Positions 53,574 through 62,454 of a DNA stretch of 64,000 nt are shown here, piece by piece. The stretch spans positions 1-64,000 of the forward strand of contig DAOUFM010000129.1 of the NCBI GenBank assembly GCA_034429975.1. Reading direction: 5' to 3'. A program made the translations under genes and the position numbers. Every line of letters starts with the position of its first letter. The stretch's first letter is position 1. This DNA comes from UBA6170 sp034429975 (GTDB lineage: Bacteria > Chloroflexota > Anaerolineae > Anaerolineales > Anaerolineaceae). The notes beneath the pieces were generated by a model. It was not told the DNA's origin and did no database searches. It worked only from the letters and a program-made list of their open reading frames with translations.

Positions 53574-53589
53574 ACCTGCTCCTTTTCAA
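53557..53589. terminator. Hairpin across the S41 stop codon, between convergent genes
   Basis: TTGAAAAGGAGCA (53557-53569) and TGCTCCTTTTCAA (53577-53589) are a perfect 13-bp stem with a seven-base loop. The stop codon (53571-53573) lies in the loop. The following DUF5668-like gene converges here, so it may serve both. No long T-run follows outside the stem. Confidence 0.6.
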
Positions 53590-53605
53590 CTACTCTAGTA
53601 AAAAA

Positions 53606-54103
53606 TTATTTTCTTAGAAATGCTTTAATCAATAAAATCAGCCCGAAACCAATGATGACAAACGGCCAGATAATCGATGAATCGATTCCCAAAAATTTTG
53701 CCCCTCCAAAAACAAAGAATAAAATCAGGCTAATCGCTACCATAGTCAGGCTGGTGGTCAATCCATTCGGAGTTTCATCAGGTGAAATGATGCTTGCCAG
53801 CCCAATTCCAACACCCACAAAACCAGGAATTAATGTCCAGGCAAAAGCCCAGGTTTCCCAGTTCCCGGTTAGATTTTGGTAGAAAAGGATTGCCCCAACC
53901 CCGCCAACAATACAACCGGGTACTGCCAATCCGCCATTCTTTGTAAATATCGCCAACAAAAGAAAAACAACTCCCACACCCATAATAATCCAAGGCCAAT
54001 CAAATATTAATTTCAAACCCGGAACGATTTGGTTAAGCAGCAGGAGTGTTCCAAAAATGATAAATATGAATCCCCAGGCTAGACTTGATCTTTTATGTTC
54101 CAT
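53606..54103 (-). CDS. LiaI/LiaF-like (DUF5668-type) membrane protein
   Basis: The 165-residue protein has about six short hydrophobic segments. Its first part (WGFIFIIFGTLLLLNQI, WPWIIMGVGVVFLLLAI) and its last (IIWPFVIIGFGLILLIKAFLR) show the repeated 'WP-x-hydrophobic-G' pattern of the LiaI-LiaF-like transmembrane region. In Firmicutes LiaF-type proteins hold back an envelope-stress two-component system. AAGGAG precedes the ATG. It lies 47 bases after a sensor-domain protein gene on the same strand, and no kinase or response-regulator gene is beside them. Confidence 0.75.
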   Translation of the reverse strand: MEHKRSSLAWGFIFIIFGTLLLLNQIVPGLKLIFDWPWIIMGVGVVFLLLAIFTKNGGLAVPGCIVGGVGAILFYQNLTGNWETWAFAWTLIPGFVGVGIGLASIISPDETPNGLTTSLTMVAISLILFFVFGGAKFLGIDSSIIWPFVIIGFGLILLIKAFLRK

Positions 54104-54150
54104 CGAACCTTACTCCTTATAAAAAAATACCATTTGAGTTAATTGTTACT

Positions 54151-54768
54151 TTATGCTTTTGAGTTTAACAATAAAGCAGAAAATTTTCCAATTGCCTGCC
54201 CCACATAATAATAAAAGTGAAATAGTCCTGGTAAGAGCATAATTCCCAGAATACAAAGTCCAATGGCTTCGCTGAATGTGTCAACTCTCCAAAAACCAAA
54301 ATTGATGCTTGTCCAGGGAACGATTAAAGGGGAAAAAATCATAGTAAATAGAAGAACCAACCCAGTAACCAAAATAGTGATGGAGAAAAGGCCGATCGGG
54401 AATTTTAATAAAACGAAAAATAATCCTTTCCAGGTAGATGAATCCTGCAGGTACGCTTTGAATTTTTCCCAAAGACCTGGTTTTTCAGTCTGCTTTGCCT
54501 GAGATGTTTGGATATCAATCCCTAACAAATGAATCGTCTGAACGCGTTCGAAATTGATAAAGAGCCAGATCAGAGGAAACAAGAGAGCTAAAATAAAAAG
54601 CCCAATCCAAATGACGAGGAGCCCCAAACCCAATGAAATACCAATCGTCAGAGTTATAAAATAAGTTAATCCGAGTGGGAAGGCTAAAAACAGATAAAGG
54701 AGGGTTGAATAGAGTTTAGGTTTTGCAAAAATTGTAAAATACTTGGTTAAAAATTGATCCTGTTGCAT
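54151..54768 (-). CDS. Stand-alone 'putative sensor' (PF13796-like) membrane protein
   Basis: The 205-residue protein has four helices in two pairs (about 20-75 and 112-195). The first pair reads LYLFLAFPLGLTYFITLTIG and GLGLLVIWIGLFILALLF, the pattern of the sensor domain that precedes histidine kinase domains in Actinobacteria and Chloroflexota. Here no kinase follows, so it is a free sensor-like protein or a broken-off module. It is next to a LiaF-like gene on the same strand. A promoter or ribosome site was not strongly marked. Confidence 0.68.
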   Translation of the reverse strand: MQQDQFLTKYFTIFAKPKLYSTLLYLFLAFPLGLTYFITLTIGISLGLGLLVIWIGLFILALLFPLIWLFINFERVQTIHLLGIDIQTSQAKQTEKPGLWEKFKAYLQDSSTWKGLFFVLLKFPIGLFSITILVTGLVLLFTMIFSPLIVPWTSINFGFWRVDTFSEAIGLCILGIMLLPGLFHFYYYVGQAIGKFSALLLNSKA

Positions 54769-54875
54769 TTATTCTCATTTCTATATAAAAAGAATAACCC
54801 TAAGTGTAATTAATATACGTCTGAATCAGAGAAAGGTAGCAAGTATATCCGCTGAAGAATGAAAAAGCTCCAATA

Positions 54876-54908
54876 AAAAATTGGCAGATTTTTAGTCTGC
54901 CAATTTTT
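54876..54908 (-). terminator. Rho-independent terminator of the YceI gene
   Basis: AAAAATTGGCAGA (54876-54888) and TCTGCCAATTTTT (54896-54908) form a perfect 13-bp stem with a seven-base loop. On the minus strand it ends in TTTTTTATT. It lies 18 bases past the YceI stop. Confidence 0.88.
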
Positions 54909-54926
54909 ATGTATGCTAGTTTTCGT

Positions 54927-55448
54927 TTAGTTCTTGATCAATTCGATTTCAATATTGATCATGATATCATCGCTCACTAAAACCCCGCCAGTTTCTAGAA
55001 CCTGGTTCCAGGTCAGGTCCCAATCTTTGCGATTGATTTTTCCGGTAGCGCTGAAGCCGGCGCTGCTTGAACCCCAGGGGCTTTTAGAAATACCATTAAA
55101 TTCAACGTCCAAAGTAACTGGTTTAGTGATACCTTTAATAGTCAGGTCGCCAACCAATTTAGCTTTTTTATTATTTTTTACAACCACTTCTTTTCCAACG
55201 AATTTCATTGTTGGGTGTTCTGAAACGTTAAAGAAATCAGCGGAGCGCAAATGGTCATCCCGTTGTGGTTGACGCGTGTCAATACTGTTAACATCAATTT
55301 CAACTTCCAATTCAGTTTTTTCAGGTTCATCTTCATTTAACTCGACCACACCTGAAAAATCGTTAAATCGACCACGAACTTTTGAGATCATCATATGAGT
55401 TACTGAAAATTCCACCAATGAGTGTGCTGGATCAATTTGCCAAGCCAT
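54927..55448 (-). CDS. YceI-family lipid-binding protein
   Basis: The 173-residue protein begins WQIDPAHSLVEFSVTHMMISKVRGRF, the hallmark N-terminus of YceI proteins. SADFFNVSEHPTMKFVG, DLTIKGITKPVTLDVEF and GFSATGKINRKDWDLTWN complete the family's beta-barrel, which binds a polyprenoid chain in the T. thermophilus structure. There is no signal peptide, so this copy is cytoplasmic. It has its own terminator and an apparent promoter region in the 124 bases upstream. The physiological ligand is unknown. Confidence 0.9.
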   Translation of the reverse strand: MAWQIDPAHSLVEFSVTHMMISKVRGRFNDFSGVVELNEDEPEKTELEVEIDVNSIDTRQPQRDDHLRSADFFNVSEHPTMKFVGKEVVVKNNKKAKLVGDLTIKGITKPVTLDVEFNGISKSPWGSSSAGFSATGKINRKDWDLTWNQVLETGGVLVSDDIMINIEIELIKN

Positions 55449-55572
55449 TCTTTATTCCTCCAATAATGTTTCTATATAAAATAGTTTGATGTAGTAATAA
55501 TAATGGAAAATTAAAATATGGTCAAATTAAATAAAAAAAGTGTATAAGGTTGTATTTAATCGTAATTTCAAT

Positions 55573-56211
55573 TTATCGAAAGATAGCCAAAAGTCCTGGT
55601 ATTAAAATAACCAATGAGGCTATCAGATTGAAAACTATGAAAATGTTTAAATTTCTATTTTTGAGATACTCAAGAAAGCTGGTTATTAGTCCTCCGCTGG
55701 CAGCAACAAGGAGAGCTGTGCCAAACCAAAAGTAAATCTTCTGACTGATAGCTTCATTTTGAAAATTTGGTAATAAGATGAGACCTATCAGTATGACTGC
55801 AGTTCCCCAGGAGAAAAACCATGATCGTAGAGCTGCGATGATTTTTCCTGAGCCATCTTTCTGGTTAACGAATCCGACAACCAACATGGATAAGCCTGCC
55901 AGAATTATTATGATCGGCATACTTTGATTCCATCCCAAACCCATTAATAAAATTAAACAAATAGCAATGGGGAATAAAACTCCAACCAAATTGCTGGCCA
56001 GGGAAAATGTAAAGCCAACATGCTTTTGCGATTCAGTAATAGTATTATTAATCGAAGCAAATGCGGGGATCAGAAAAAGTAATGCCCACCAATTTTTAAA
56101 TCCCCCAGGGTGGGTGAGATTAATGATCAGAATTAAAAGCAACAGAAGTAATATTGCTGCTCCTGTGATGCGATTAGTAATGTTTGATGGTCCTGGATTT
56201 GGATTTTTCAT
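55573..56211 (-). CDS. Membrane protein of unknown function, coupled to an M16C protease
   Basis: The 212-residue protein has about seven hydrophobic segments and few charged residues. I do not recognise a family. Its start lies three bases after the stop of the M16C protease gene, with no separate promoter, so the two are co-transcribed and probably translationally coupled. The 5' end (MKNPNPGPSN) is hydrophilic. A soluble protease and a membrane partner are the only context clue. Confidence 0.72.
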   Translation of the reverse strand: MKNPNPGPSNITNRITGAAILLLLLLILIINLTHPGGFKNWWALLFLIPAFASINNTITESQKHVGFTFSLASNLVGVLFPIAICLILLMGLGWNQSMPIIIILAGLSMLVVGFVNQKDGSGKIIAALRSWFFSWGTAVILIGLILLPNFQNEAISQKIYFWFGTALLVAASGGLITSFLEYLKNRNLNIFIVFNLIASLVILIPGLLAIFR

Positions 56212-56214
56212 GCC

Positions 56215-59130
56215 TTATATTACCTTTTTAATCTCATTAAATATTGGTTTCTCGAGATTTGCATTGGTAATATTTTCTTCCGAACCCAAAACGACGATAC
56301 TGGCTTGCTGGTTCAAATCCTGAAGAATTGTGGACAATTGGCGGAAATGTTCGCTGGTAGTTGATAATAACTCATCTCTGAATTTTTGCCGCTGATCATC
56401 AGTGATACCTAACAGAAATCTTGCCATGGCAGTAAAACCTTTGGCATCCGGTAGTTGATAGGCATCAATTTCTCCGATAGCGCCAATGATTGATTTGGTT
56501 AATTCGGAATCACTTAGGTTGAGATCTTTTAAGAACCGGGCTGTCAGATCATAATTCTCTAAAGTGGATAATAAATTGGGGTCCCTGTAGGAAAGAAAAG
56601 TAAAGACTCCGGAAAAACGATCAAAACTTGAAAAACCGCCATAAGCACCTCCCTGAACACGTACTTTATCCCATAGCCAGGTGCTGCGTAAATATTGCTG
56701 AATTACATTCATCGAGCCATGATCCTGATAGCCAAGAGGATAGAGATTGCCACCTTTGGCAACAAAATTTACCTGACTGGGAGCCATTAACCCTTCATTT
56801 GTCTTCTGGCTTTTAATTCGAATTTCTGCTGTGGAGATATCCTGATCGGGCAACTGACGGATAAAGTCAATCATATCTGGTCGGATTATTTCCCAGTTGG
56901 GCTGATCGAGGGTCACATTCACCAGCAGATTTTTCTGATTGACCAGCCGGTAACGAATTTCATTGAAAATTGAGTGGATATAATCCCATTGCTGATCAAA
57001 ATTTTTAATGAGATCACGAATGAAGTTCAGATAATCTACCCCGCTCATTTGTTCTGTCATCCAGGCCGATGTGGCGTATTGAGCCTTCAAGCGATTATTC
57101 GCTACCCGATGTCCGGAAGGTATCAATCCAGCTTCCATCCCGGATTTTTCTTCCAGGAGAATTTGTTTCAAGCGTTCTTTGTTATCAAAATTTGGAATTA
57201 ATAAAATATCTATTAAAATTGAGATTAATGAAGGTATTTTATTCACCATGGCTTTTGAACGCTGGAACAAATAAGCAACTGATGCGTCCTTATTAGCTTT
57301 TTCAGAGGTATATAAAGAATGGTGAATTCCGCCTGTTTCTGTTCCGATCCGTTGAAGTAACTCAACGAATGATTCTTTTTGCGTGCCCATTTCCAATAAA
57401 GAACGCATAAACAAACGCATGTAGGGGAGATGTTCCACAGATAAAGGATTGAGGTTGAAACCCAGATCCAGATAAACGATATCGCTGGTAAAAAGATCAT
57501 GATATAAAATTGTGGCAGGTTCTGTTTCCACTACCTCATTGGGCAAGGTCTTAACCAATGGGTCAATGTCGTTTTTTGTAAGCATTGGGATCGTTGCCAG
57601 TGCTTCAGGTGAATCAGGTGTTTCCTGGTGTTTTTTTAATTCTAGGGTATCCGTTATCACCTGTTGAATTTGATCTTTACTAAAACTTTTTTTGGCTTGT
57701 TCTAGACGTTTTTTTTCTTTCTCATTACGAATTCTTCCTACAGATGCATCTGGAGTAAGAACAACTGTTACCCGGTGTTGGTTATTTAACAAATATTCCT
57801 GGATTAATTTTTCGAAATAGGAATTCCCTGAAGTAAGTTTTTCTTTAATTGAATCTAAAGGTGCTTGAAAAGCCAGTGGAACAATTGGGTCATGGTCATA
57901 AAGCCAGGTACTCAATGTACGTAACATAATAATCAAACCGCGTGGATACGGCCCGGTATTATTTTCACGTAGACTGAATTCAATGGTATTGATCGAAGCT
58001 TCGATTGCTTTAGGGTCGATTCCTTCTAGAGCAATTTTCTCAAGTGAGGTAAGGATTAAATTTTCAACCTTGAATTCATTCCCCGGGGTAATCCCCCGCA
58101 TTCCACATGAGAATGACATTTGGCGCATTTCATCCGTTAATCCTCTGCCAACAACCCCTTCTCCCAGGCCGGATTCTAGCAGCACCTTCTTTAATGGAGA
58201 AGCAGGGGTTCCTAAAAGGATATGCTCAAGAATTCCCAGACTTAACACTAATTCAGGCTGGTTACCTTCCGGTAATAACCAATTGACGGTTAGATAAACT
58301 TTTGCATTTTCTGTGTCCTGACCGCTATCATATGGGATTATTTTTCGTTGGGGGGATTTGAATTTGGGTTGCAGGCTGGGAAGCGAATCGATCTTCAAAT
58401 AATCAAATTCCTGTAAATATTCATTCAGGATTTGCAACCGTTTCTTTGGATCATCATCGCCATAGAAATAAATCCTGGCGTTACTGGGGTGGTAAAAGGT
58501 ATCATGAAAGGTTTTGAATTGTTCATAAGTGAGATTTGGAATTTGTTCCGGATCCCCGCCAGATTGGAAACCATAAGGGGTATCAGGCATCAATTGCATT
58601 TGACTTTCATCTCCAAGTAAGTCATCAGGGGAGGAGTAGGCTCCTTTCATCTCATTAAAAACCACCCCTTTGAAAGTTAATTCATCTTTGAGGTTATTTG
58701 CTTCATAATGCCAGCCCTCCTGCATTAGGGTTTGAGGTGTAATTAATGGATAAAAAACTGCATCCAAATAAACATCAACCAGATTATAGAAATCCTGGAG
58801 ATTTGTGCTGGCGACAGGATAACAAGTTTTATCGGGGTAAGTGAAGGCGTTGAGAAAAGTGTTCAAAGAACCTTTCATCAATTCGACAAAAGGCTCTTTG
58901 ACCGGGTACTTTCTAGATCCACAAAGAACTGAATGTTCCATGATGTGTGGAACCCCGGTTGAATCTGTTGGAGGTGTTCTAAAAGTGATCCCAAAGACTT
59001 TATTTTCATCATCATTAATGATAGAAATCAATTCCGCACCGGTTTTAACATGCCGGTAAAGCAATACCTTACTATTTATTTCTGTTACTTGTGTTTCACT
59101 GATTAATTTAAAGTCGTGTTGTTCACTCAT
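56215..59130 (-). CDS. M16C-family metalloprotease (presequence-protease type)
   Basis: The 971-residue zinc protease has the inverted HxxEH motif as His62, Glu65 and His66 (VPHIMEHSVLCGSRKYP). The third ligand Glu lies in VVFNEMKGAYSSPDDL. KEPFVELMKGSLNTFLNAFTYPD is the PreP/falcilysin block. The chain continues through the four alpha/beta domains of the family; VQGGAYGGFSSFD and SYRDPNLLSTLENYDLTARFL are in the last. Related enzymes degrade free peptides in organelles; here a cytoplasmic peptide-clearing role is inferred since there is no signal peptide. A small unknown membrane protein gene follows after three bases. Confidence 0.92.
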   Translation of the reverse strand: MSEQHDFKLISETQVTEINSKVLLYRHVKTGAELISIINDDENKVFGITFRTPPTDSTGVPHIMEHSVLCGSRKYPVKEPFVELMKGSLNTFLNAFTYPDKTCYPVASTNLQDFYNLVDVYLDAVFYPLITPQTLMQEGWHYEANNLKDELTFKGVVFNEMKGAYSSPDDLLGDESQMQLMPDTPYGFQSGGDPEQIPNLTYEQFKTFHDTFYHPSNARIYFYGDDDPKKRLQILNEYLQEFDYLKIDSLPSLQPKFKSPQRKIIPYDSGQDTENAKVYLTVNWLLPEGNQPELVLSLGILEHILLGTPASPLKKVLLESGLGEGVVGRGLTDEMRQMSFSCGMRGITPGNEFKVENLILTSLEKIALEGIDPKAIEASINTIEFSLRENNTGPYPRGLIIMLRTLSTWLYDHDPIVPLAFQAPLDSIKEKLTSGNSYFEKLIQEYLLNNQHRVTVVLTPDASVGRIRNEKEKKRLEQAKKSFSKDQIQQVITDTLELKKHQETPDSPEALATIPMLTKNDIDPLVKTLPNEVVETEPATILYHDLFTSDIVYLDLGFNLNPLSVEHLPYMRLFMRSLLEMGTQKESFVELLQRIGTETGGIHHSLYTSEKANKDASVAYLFQRSKAMVNKIPSLISILIDILLIPNFDNKERLKQILLEEKSGMEAGLIPSGHRVANNRLKAQYATSAWMTEQMSGVDYLNFIRDLIKNFDQQWDYIHSIFNEIRYRLVNQKNLLVNVTLDQPNWEIIRPDMIDFIRQLPDQDISTAEIRIKSQKTNEGLMAPSQVNFVAKGGNLYPLGYQDHGSMNVIQQYLRSTWLWDKVRVQGGAYGGFSSFDRFSGVFTFLSYRDPNLLSTLENYDLTARFLKDLNLSDSELTKSIIGAIGEIDAYQLPDAKGFTAMARFLLGITDDQRQKFRDELLSTTSEHFRQLSTILQDLNQQASIVVLGSEENITNANLEKPIFNEIKKVI

Positions 59131-59160
59131 AAGACCTCTGTTTATTTTTGATTTGAATAA

Positions 59161-60234
59161 TTAGTCATTTAATTGATAGGTGTTAAAGCTGCTCTTGCAG
59201 GGAGAACCCCAGCCAGCATACATTTGACGATTGGTAAGGTCTATCACCATGGACATGATTGTTTTTTCGCTGTTCAAAACATTTTTATCAATTCCGTGGT
59301 TACAGATTGAGTCCGGATAATTGATGTGATCTTTCTGGATCGCTTGTAATGTTTTTACCGTGTGTTTATTCGTCTGTTTGAGAAGGCGTAAAGCCCGGTA
59401 ATATCTTACGCGGGTGCTGATTAATTCATCAGGTTCCTCTTCGATCGTTTGCATCATGGGGTTGATATAAAAATTAGTATGCACCAAATAACCATCCTCT
59501 CCATATATTAAACCAAATTGTTTGGCAGAAACTTCAATGTTGTACATCTCTCCACTTTCGTGAACGAGCATGTGATTATAACCAGCAGCTCTTTGAGGGA
59601 CTAAAATTTTCCGGATTGCATCGGCTGGGGTGGTGGCAGATAAAACGGCGCGGGAATAGAGAATTCTAGGAATTCCCAGCCGGCTATCGTTTGGATAAAC
59701 AGAATCACAACACTGTGCAATCCCGTGAGCATTAAATCCAATATTAGGAAGCAGCCCGCCGTAGGTCATTGCCAGAAAAGGAGGTTCGTCAACAGGTTTA
59801 GCATGTACTAAAAACACGTCCGGTTCATCCTCAGGAGTCCAGTCTTCGTTGTGAGCGATTAAAACATCACCTTTGGCTGTCATGATTTGGTTGACTGAGA
59901 GAGAGGTACATTTGGTTAGGTGCAGAGCGTCGCTGGCAACACCTTCCATGGCATTGACTACCCGAATTTCGTCAAAAGCCACATTCGCTCCGGCGGCAAT
60001 GCCTTTCATCTCCTCCACATATTGCGGGTAACGTTCTTCAGCAAAGGGGATGTATTTCTTAGCTTGAATAATGGCCCCATCCCAGGTCAGTTGCAATTGA
60101 TCGTACGCTTTATGAATCATGACTTTGGCGTTTTCAATGCTATGTTGAACCTGGTTGCGCATGCTTTCCCCAATTTGTTGTCCAATTTCATAATGGGATC
60201 CATGCACATCAATGATGGGTAGTTTGGCAGTCAT
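59161..60234 (-). CDS. C45-family acyltransferase/peptidase-like Ntn hydrolase
   Basis: The start at 60234 is chosen for AAGGAG five bases upstream; a longer frame to 60327 has none. The 357-residue protein belongs to the acyl-CoA:6-aminopenicillanic acid acyltransferase/C45 group: DVHGSHYEIGQQIGE, AAGANVAFDEIRVVNA, then the N-terminal-nucleophile Cys in HLTKCTSLSV (Cys109), VLIAHNEDWTPEDE, GFNAHGIAQCCDSVYP and the closing LTNRQMYAGWGSPCKSSF. In this family a pro-peptide is cut to expose the Cys. The substrate is unknown. It is followed by M16C on the same strand after 30 bases and preceded by a desaturase-fold gene. Confidence 0.87.
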   Translation of the reverse strand: MTAKLPIIDVHGSHYEIGQQIGESMRNQVQHSIENAKVMIHKAYDQLQLTWDGAIIQAKKYIPFAEERYPQYVEEMKGIAAGANVAFDEIRVVNAMEGVASDALHLTKCTSLSVNQIMTAKGDVLIAHNEDWTPEDEPDVFLVHAKPVDEPPFLAMTYGGLLPNIGFNAHGIAQCCDSVYPNDSRLGIPRILYSRAVLSATTPADAIRKILVPQRAAGYNHMLVHESGEMYNIEVSAKQFGLIYGEDGYLVHTNFYINPMMQTIEEEPDELISTRVRYYRALRLLKQTNKHTVKTLQAIQKDHINYPDSICNHGIDKNVLNSEKTIMSMVIDLTNRQMYAGWGSPCKSSFNTYQLND

Positions 60235-60268
60235 AATAACTCCTTTCAATCCCCCCGAAATGTGAATA

Positions 60269-60904
60269 TTACTTTTCCTTCGGCAGGGTTGAGAAAACGT
60301 AATCCCAAACTGGTGAGCTAACACCAAATAATTGGTCTGGATATTTGTAATGATGTTGCATATGCAACCGTTTCAGTTGTTTCCAGATGCCTTTCCGCAT
60401 CGGAAAATGATGTGTTGCGTAATGCATCAGATCATAAATTAAGTAACCTATTAAAAAGCCAGTAAAGGCTGGGTATAACCAGGGTGTCACTTTTAGAATA
60501 ACTGAAAAAATCAGATAGAAAAAACCAAAAAATAGCAGTGCTAAAGGAATACTCACTGCAGGTGGCATAACCAACCTCGTCTTATCTTTCGGTTGAGCAT
60601 GATGAATGCCATGAAATAAAAAAGTAATTCGCTCCTGGCGTTTATTTCTGGGTTTAAAATGAAAAACAAAACGATGCAACAGATACTCTGATAATGTCCA
60701 AACGAACAACCCAATCAGTAAGCCAAAAAAAACAATCAGAAAATTGCTCATTGGGTTAGCAATACTTAACCATAGCAATAAAATGATGATTGGTAACCAT
60801 ATTACTATAATTGCTATCGGACTCACATGTGTAAAAAATTCCAAAAAGTTCGACTTAAATAATCGAATAGGCTGCTCATCGTGAATTATTTCAACAGGGG
60901 ACAT
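60269..60904 (-). CDS. Fatty-acid-hydroxylase-superfamily membrane protein
   Basis: The 211-residue protein has about four helices and a full set of di-iron histidine boxes: HRFVFH (HxxxxH), HGIHH (HxxHH), HYATHH and HMQHH. This matches the FA2H/sterol-desaturase fold, which hydroxylates or desaturates a lipid chain with oxygen. The presence in an otherwise seemingly anaerobic-type lineage would be of interest, but some aerobic members exist. The gene starts 18 bases after tatC and thus extends the tat operon. Confidence 0.82.
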   Translation of the reverse strand: MSPVEIIHDEQPIRLFKSNFLEFFTHVSPIAIIVIWLPIIILLLWLSIANPMSNFLIVFFGLLIGLFVWTLSEYLLHRFVFHFKPRNKRQERITFLFHGIHHAQPKDKTRLVMPPAVSIPLALLFFGFFYLIFSVILKVTPWLYPAFTGFLIGYLIYDLMHYATHHFPMRKGIWKQLKRLHMQHHYKYPDQLFGVSSPVWDYVFSTLPKEK

Positions 60905-60921
60905 ATTTTGATCCTTTTAAA

Positions 60922-61641
60922 CTAACGAATAGCAATAAAAGCGAACAGGACACTGATAAGATACAGTAAAAATAATGGAATCATAAGAATGAACATATTT
61001 ACCGGATCCACAGTGGGAGTGATGGCAGCAGCGACAACAGCAATTATTACAACGGCTATTCTCCATTGTTTTAATAAAGTATGGGGTGTAACCAAACGAA
61101 ATTTTGCTAGGGCAAAAACAACGATTGGTAATTCAAACCCAACGCCTAACCAAAAAATAAGACTGGTTGTGAATTTGATATAACTCAATAAACGAGGGGT
61201 GGTTGGTACACCCAGGAAATTAATTAAATAAGGAATGGCCACCGGAAGCATGACGAAATATGCAAAGGCAGCCCCCGAAAGAAAGAGAAAAGTAGCGATT
61301 GGGATGGTGATAAAAACCCACCGTTTTTCATTTTTCTCCAACCCGGGAGCGATGAAAAGCAATATTTCAGCAAGAATTACTGGGAAAGCAAAAATAAAGC
61401 CAGAAAGAAGGGAGAGACGCATAAAAACGCCAATATTTTCAGTGACTTCAATAGACTGTAGATTTTGAATTCCGCCGACTGGAACGGTTATAAAGTCGAG
61501 CAAGACCGGAACGAAGGCAAAACTTGCAAAAGTTGTCACAGCTAAGGCAATTACAGAGACAAATATTCGCTTCCGTAATTCATCGATATGGCCCCATATT
61601 GACATGTTTGTGATCATATTCGTTTTACTTTTTTCTGTCAT
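60922..61641 (-). CDS. tatC: Twin-arginine translocase subunit TatC
   Basis: The 239-residue protein has six helices and the TatC blocks HIDELRKRIFVSVIALAV (receptor region for the twin-arginine signal), IAPGLEKNEKRWVFITI, and GVGFELPIVVFALAKFRLV before TM5. It recognises folded precursor proteins. The ribosome site at the ATG is weak, and an in-frame ATG eight codons later is an alternative. It follows tatB by 54 bases and precedes the fatty-acid-hydroxylase-like gene. Confidence 0.93.
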   Translation of the reverse strand: MTEKSKTNMITNMSIWGHIDELRKRIFVSVIALAVTTFASFAFVPVLLDFITVPVGGIQNLQSIEVTENIGVFMRLSLLSGFIFAFPVILAEILLFIAPGLEKNEKRWVFITIPIATFLFLSGAAFAYFVMLPVAIPYLINFLGVPTTPRLLSYIKFTTSLIFWLGVGFELPIVVFALAKFRLVTPHTLLKQWRIAVVIIAVVAAAITPTVDPVNMFILMIPLFLLYLISVLFAFIAIR

Positions 61642-61695
61642 CTGTACGGTGGTTTTATTGAGTCTATAGCTATCTAGTAAATTAAAAAAGCGATA

Positions 61696-62157
61696 TTAAC
61701 TGGTTTCATCGACGGATTGAGGTTTTGATTCGGAAGAATCCACCTCAATTTTGGACTCTTCAGGTTCCTCGGCAAGCTGGGAAGATTCATTGGCACCAAT
61801 CTCTTTTGTTTCTTCAGAAATGGGTTCGGTCTTTTTTTCCGGGGAAGAGGTTTGTTTTTTGGAATTAGCCGGATCAATTGGAACCGAAATATTGCCGATA
61901 TTCTTAAGCGAATCGGTTGTTGATTTGATATTTTTTAAGTCTTCCTCAATACCCGCTTCACGGATGATTTTGGTTGGGATTTCTCGGATTTCCCGAGAAG
62001 TATTCATAATGGTTGCCCAAAGAGGGGACTTTACGACCTTTCGCAGCATAACTCCAAGTTTTCTGGCATTAATTACCATGTTTTTCGGTCCTAAGACTAA
62101 AACCATGATAATTAAAATAAATACTAGCTCAAGTGGTCCGATACCAAGAAAACTCAT
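61696..62157 (-). CDS. tatB: TatB/TatA-type translocase subunit with a long acidic tail
   Basis: The 153-residue protein starts MSFLGIGPLELVFILIIMVLVLGPKNMV, a Tat hairpin with a short N-terminus, one helix and the LGPK hinge (FGP in classical members). An amphipathic helix (about 27-45) follows, then a Ser/Glu/Lys-rich acidic tail from about residue 85. Glu9 is in the position of TatB's helix Glu. With a separate TatA gene upstream and TatC downstream, TatB is the likelier role. It lies 42 bases after tatA. Confidence 0.85.
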   Translation of the reverse strand: MSFLGIGPLELVFILIIMVLVLGPKNMVINARKLGVMLRKVVKSPLWATIMNTSREIREIPTKIIREAGIEEDLKNIKSTTDSLKNIGNISVPIDPANSKKQTSSPEKKTEPISEETKEIGANESSQLAEEPEESKIEVDSSESKPQSVDETS

Positions 62158-62199
62158 AGAATAATAACCAGATATTAATAGTTATGACAAAGAAAAGGA

Positions 62200-62361
62200 T
62201 TATTCGTCTTTATTGTCTTCTTTTTTATCGCCAGTTAAACCATCTCGAAATGAGCGGATTCCGCTACCTAACTCGCCTGCTATCTTACTGATCCGACCAA
62301 CGCCGAAAAGTAAGACAATGATTACGAGGATGATGATTAATTCAGTTGGTCCAAAACGCAT
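62200..62361 (-). CDS. tatA: Twin-arginine translocase subunit TatA (53 residues)
   Basis: The short frame encodes MRFGPTELIIILVIIVLLFG as its first 20 residues, then VGRISKIAGELGSGIRSFRDGL and a polar tail ending KEDNKDE. That is the TatA hairpin: one helix, an FG hinge (LLFGVGRI), an amphipathic helix and a short acidic/basic tail. At 53 residues it is a compact TatA. AAGGAG lies eight bases before the ATG. It forms the pore multimers of the Tat translocon. It leads the tatABC-hydroxylase operon. Confidence 0.88.
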   Translation of the reverse strand: MRFGPTELIIILVIIVLLFGVGRISKIAGELGSGIRSFRDGLTGDKKEDNKDE

Positions 62362-62454
62362 ATTGATTACTCCTTAATTGTTTGTGTAAACATTATAACA
62401 CGCAATATTTGACAAAATAATCACCATTTTTGTCATAGAAAATCCTTGCGTTTA

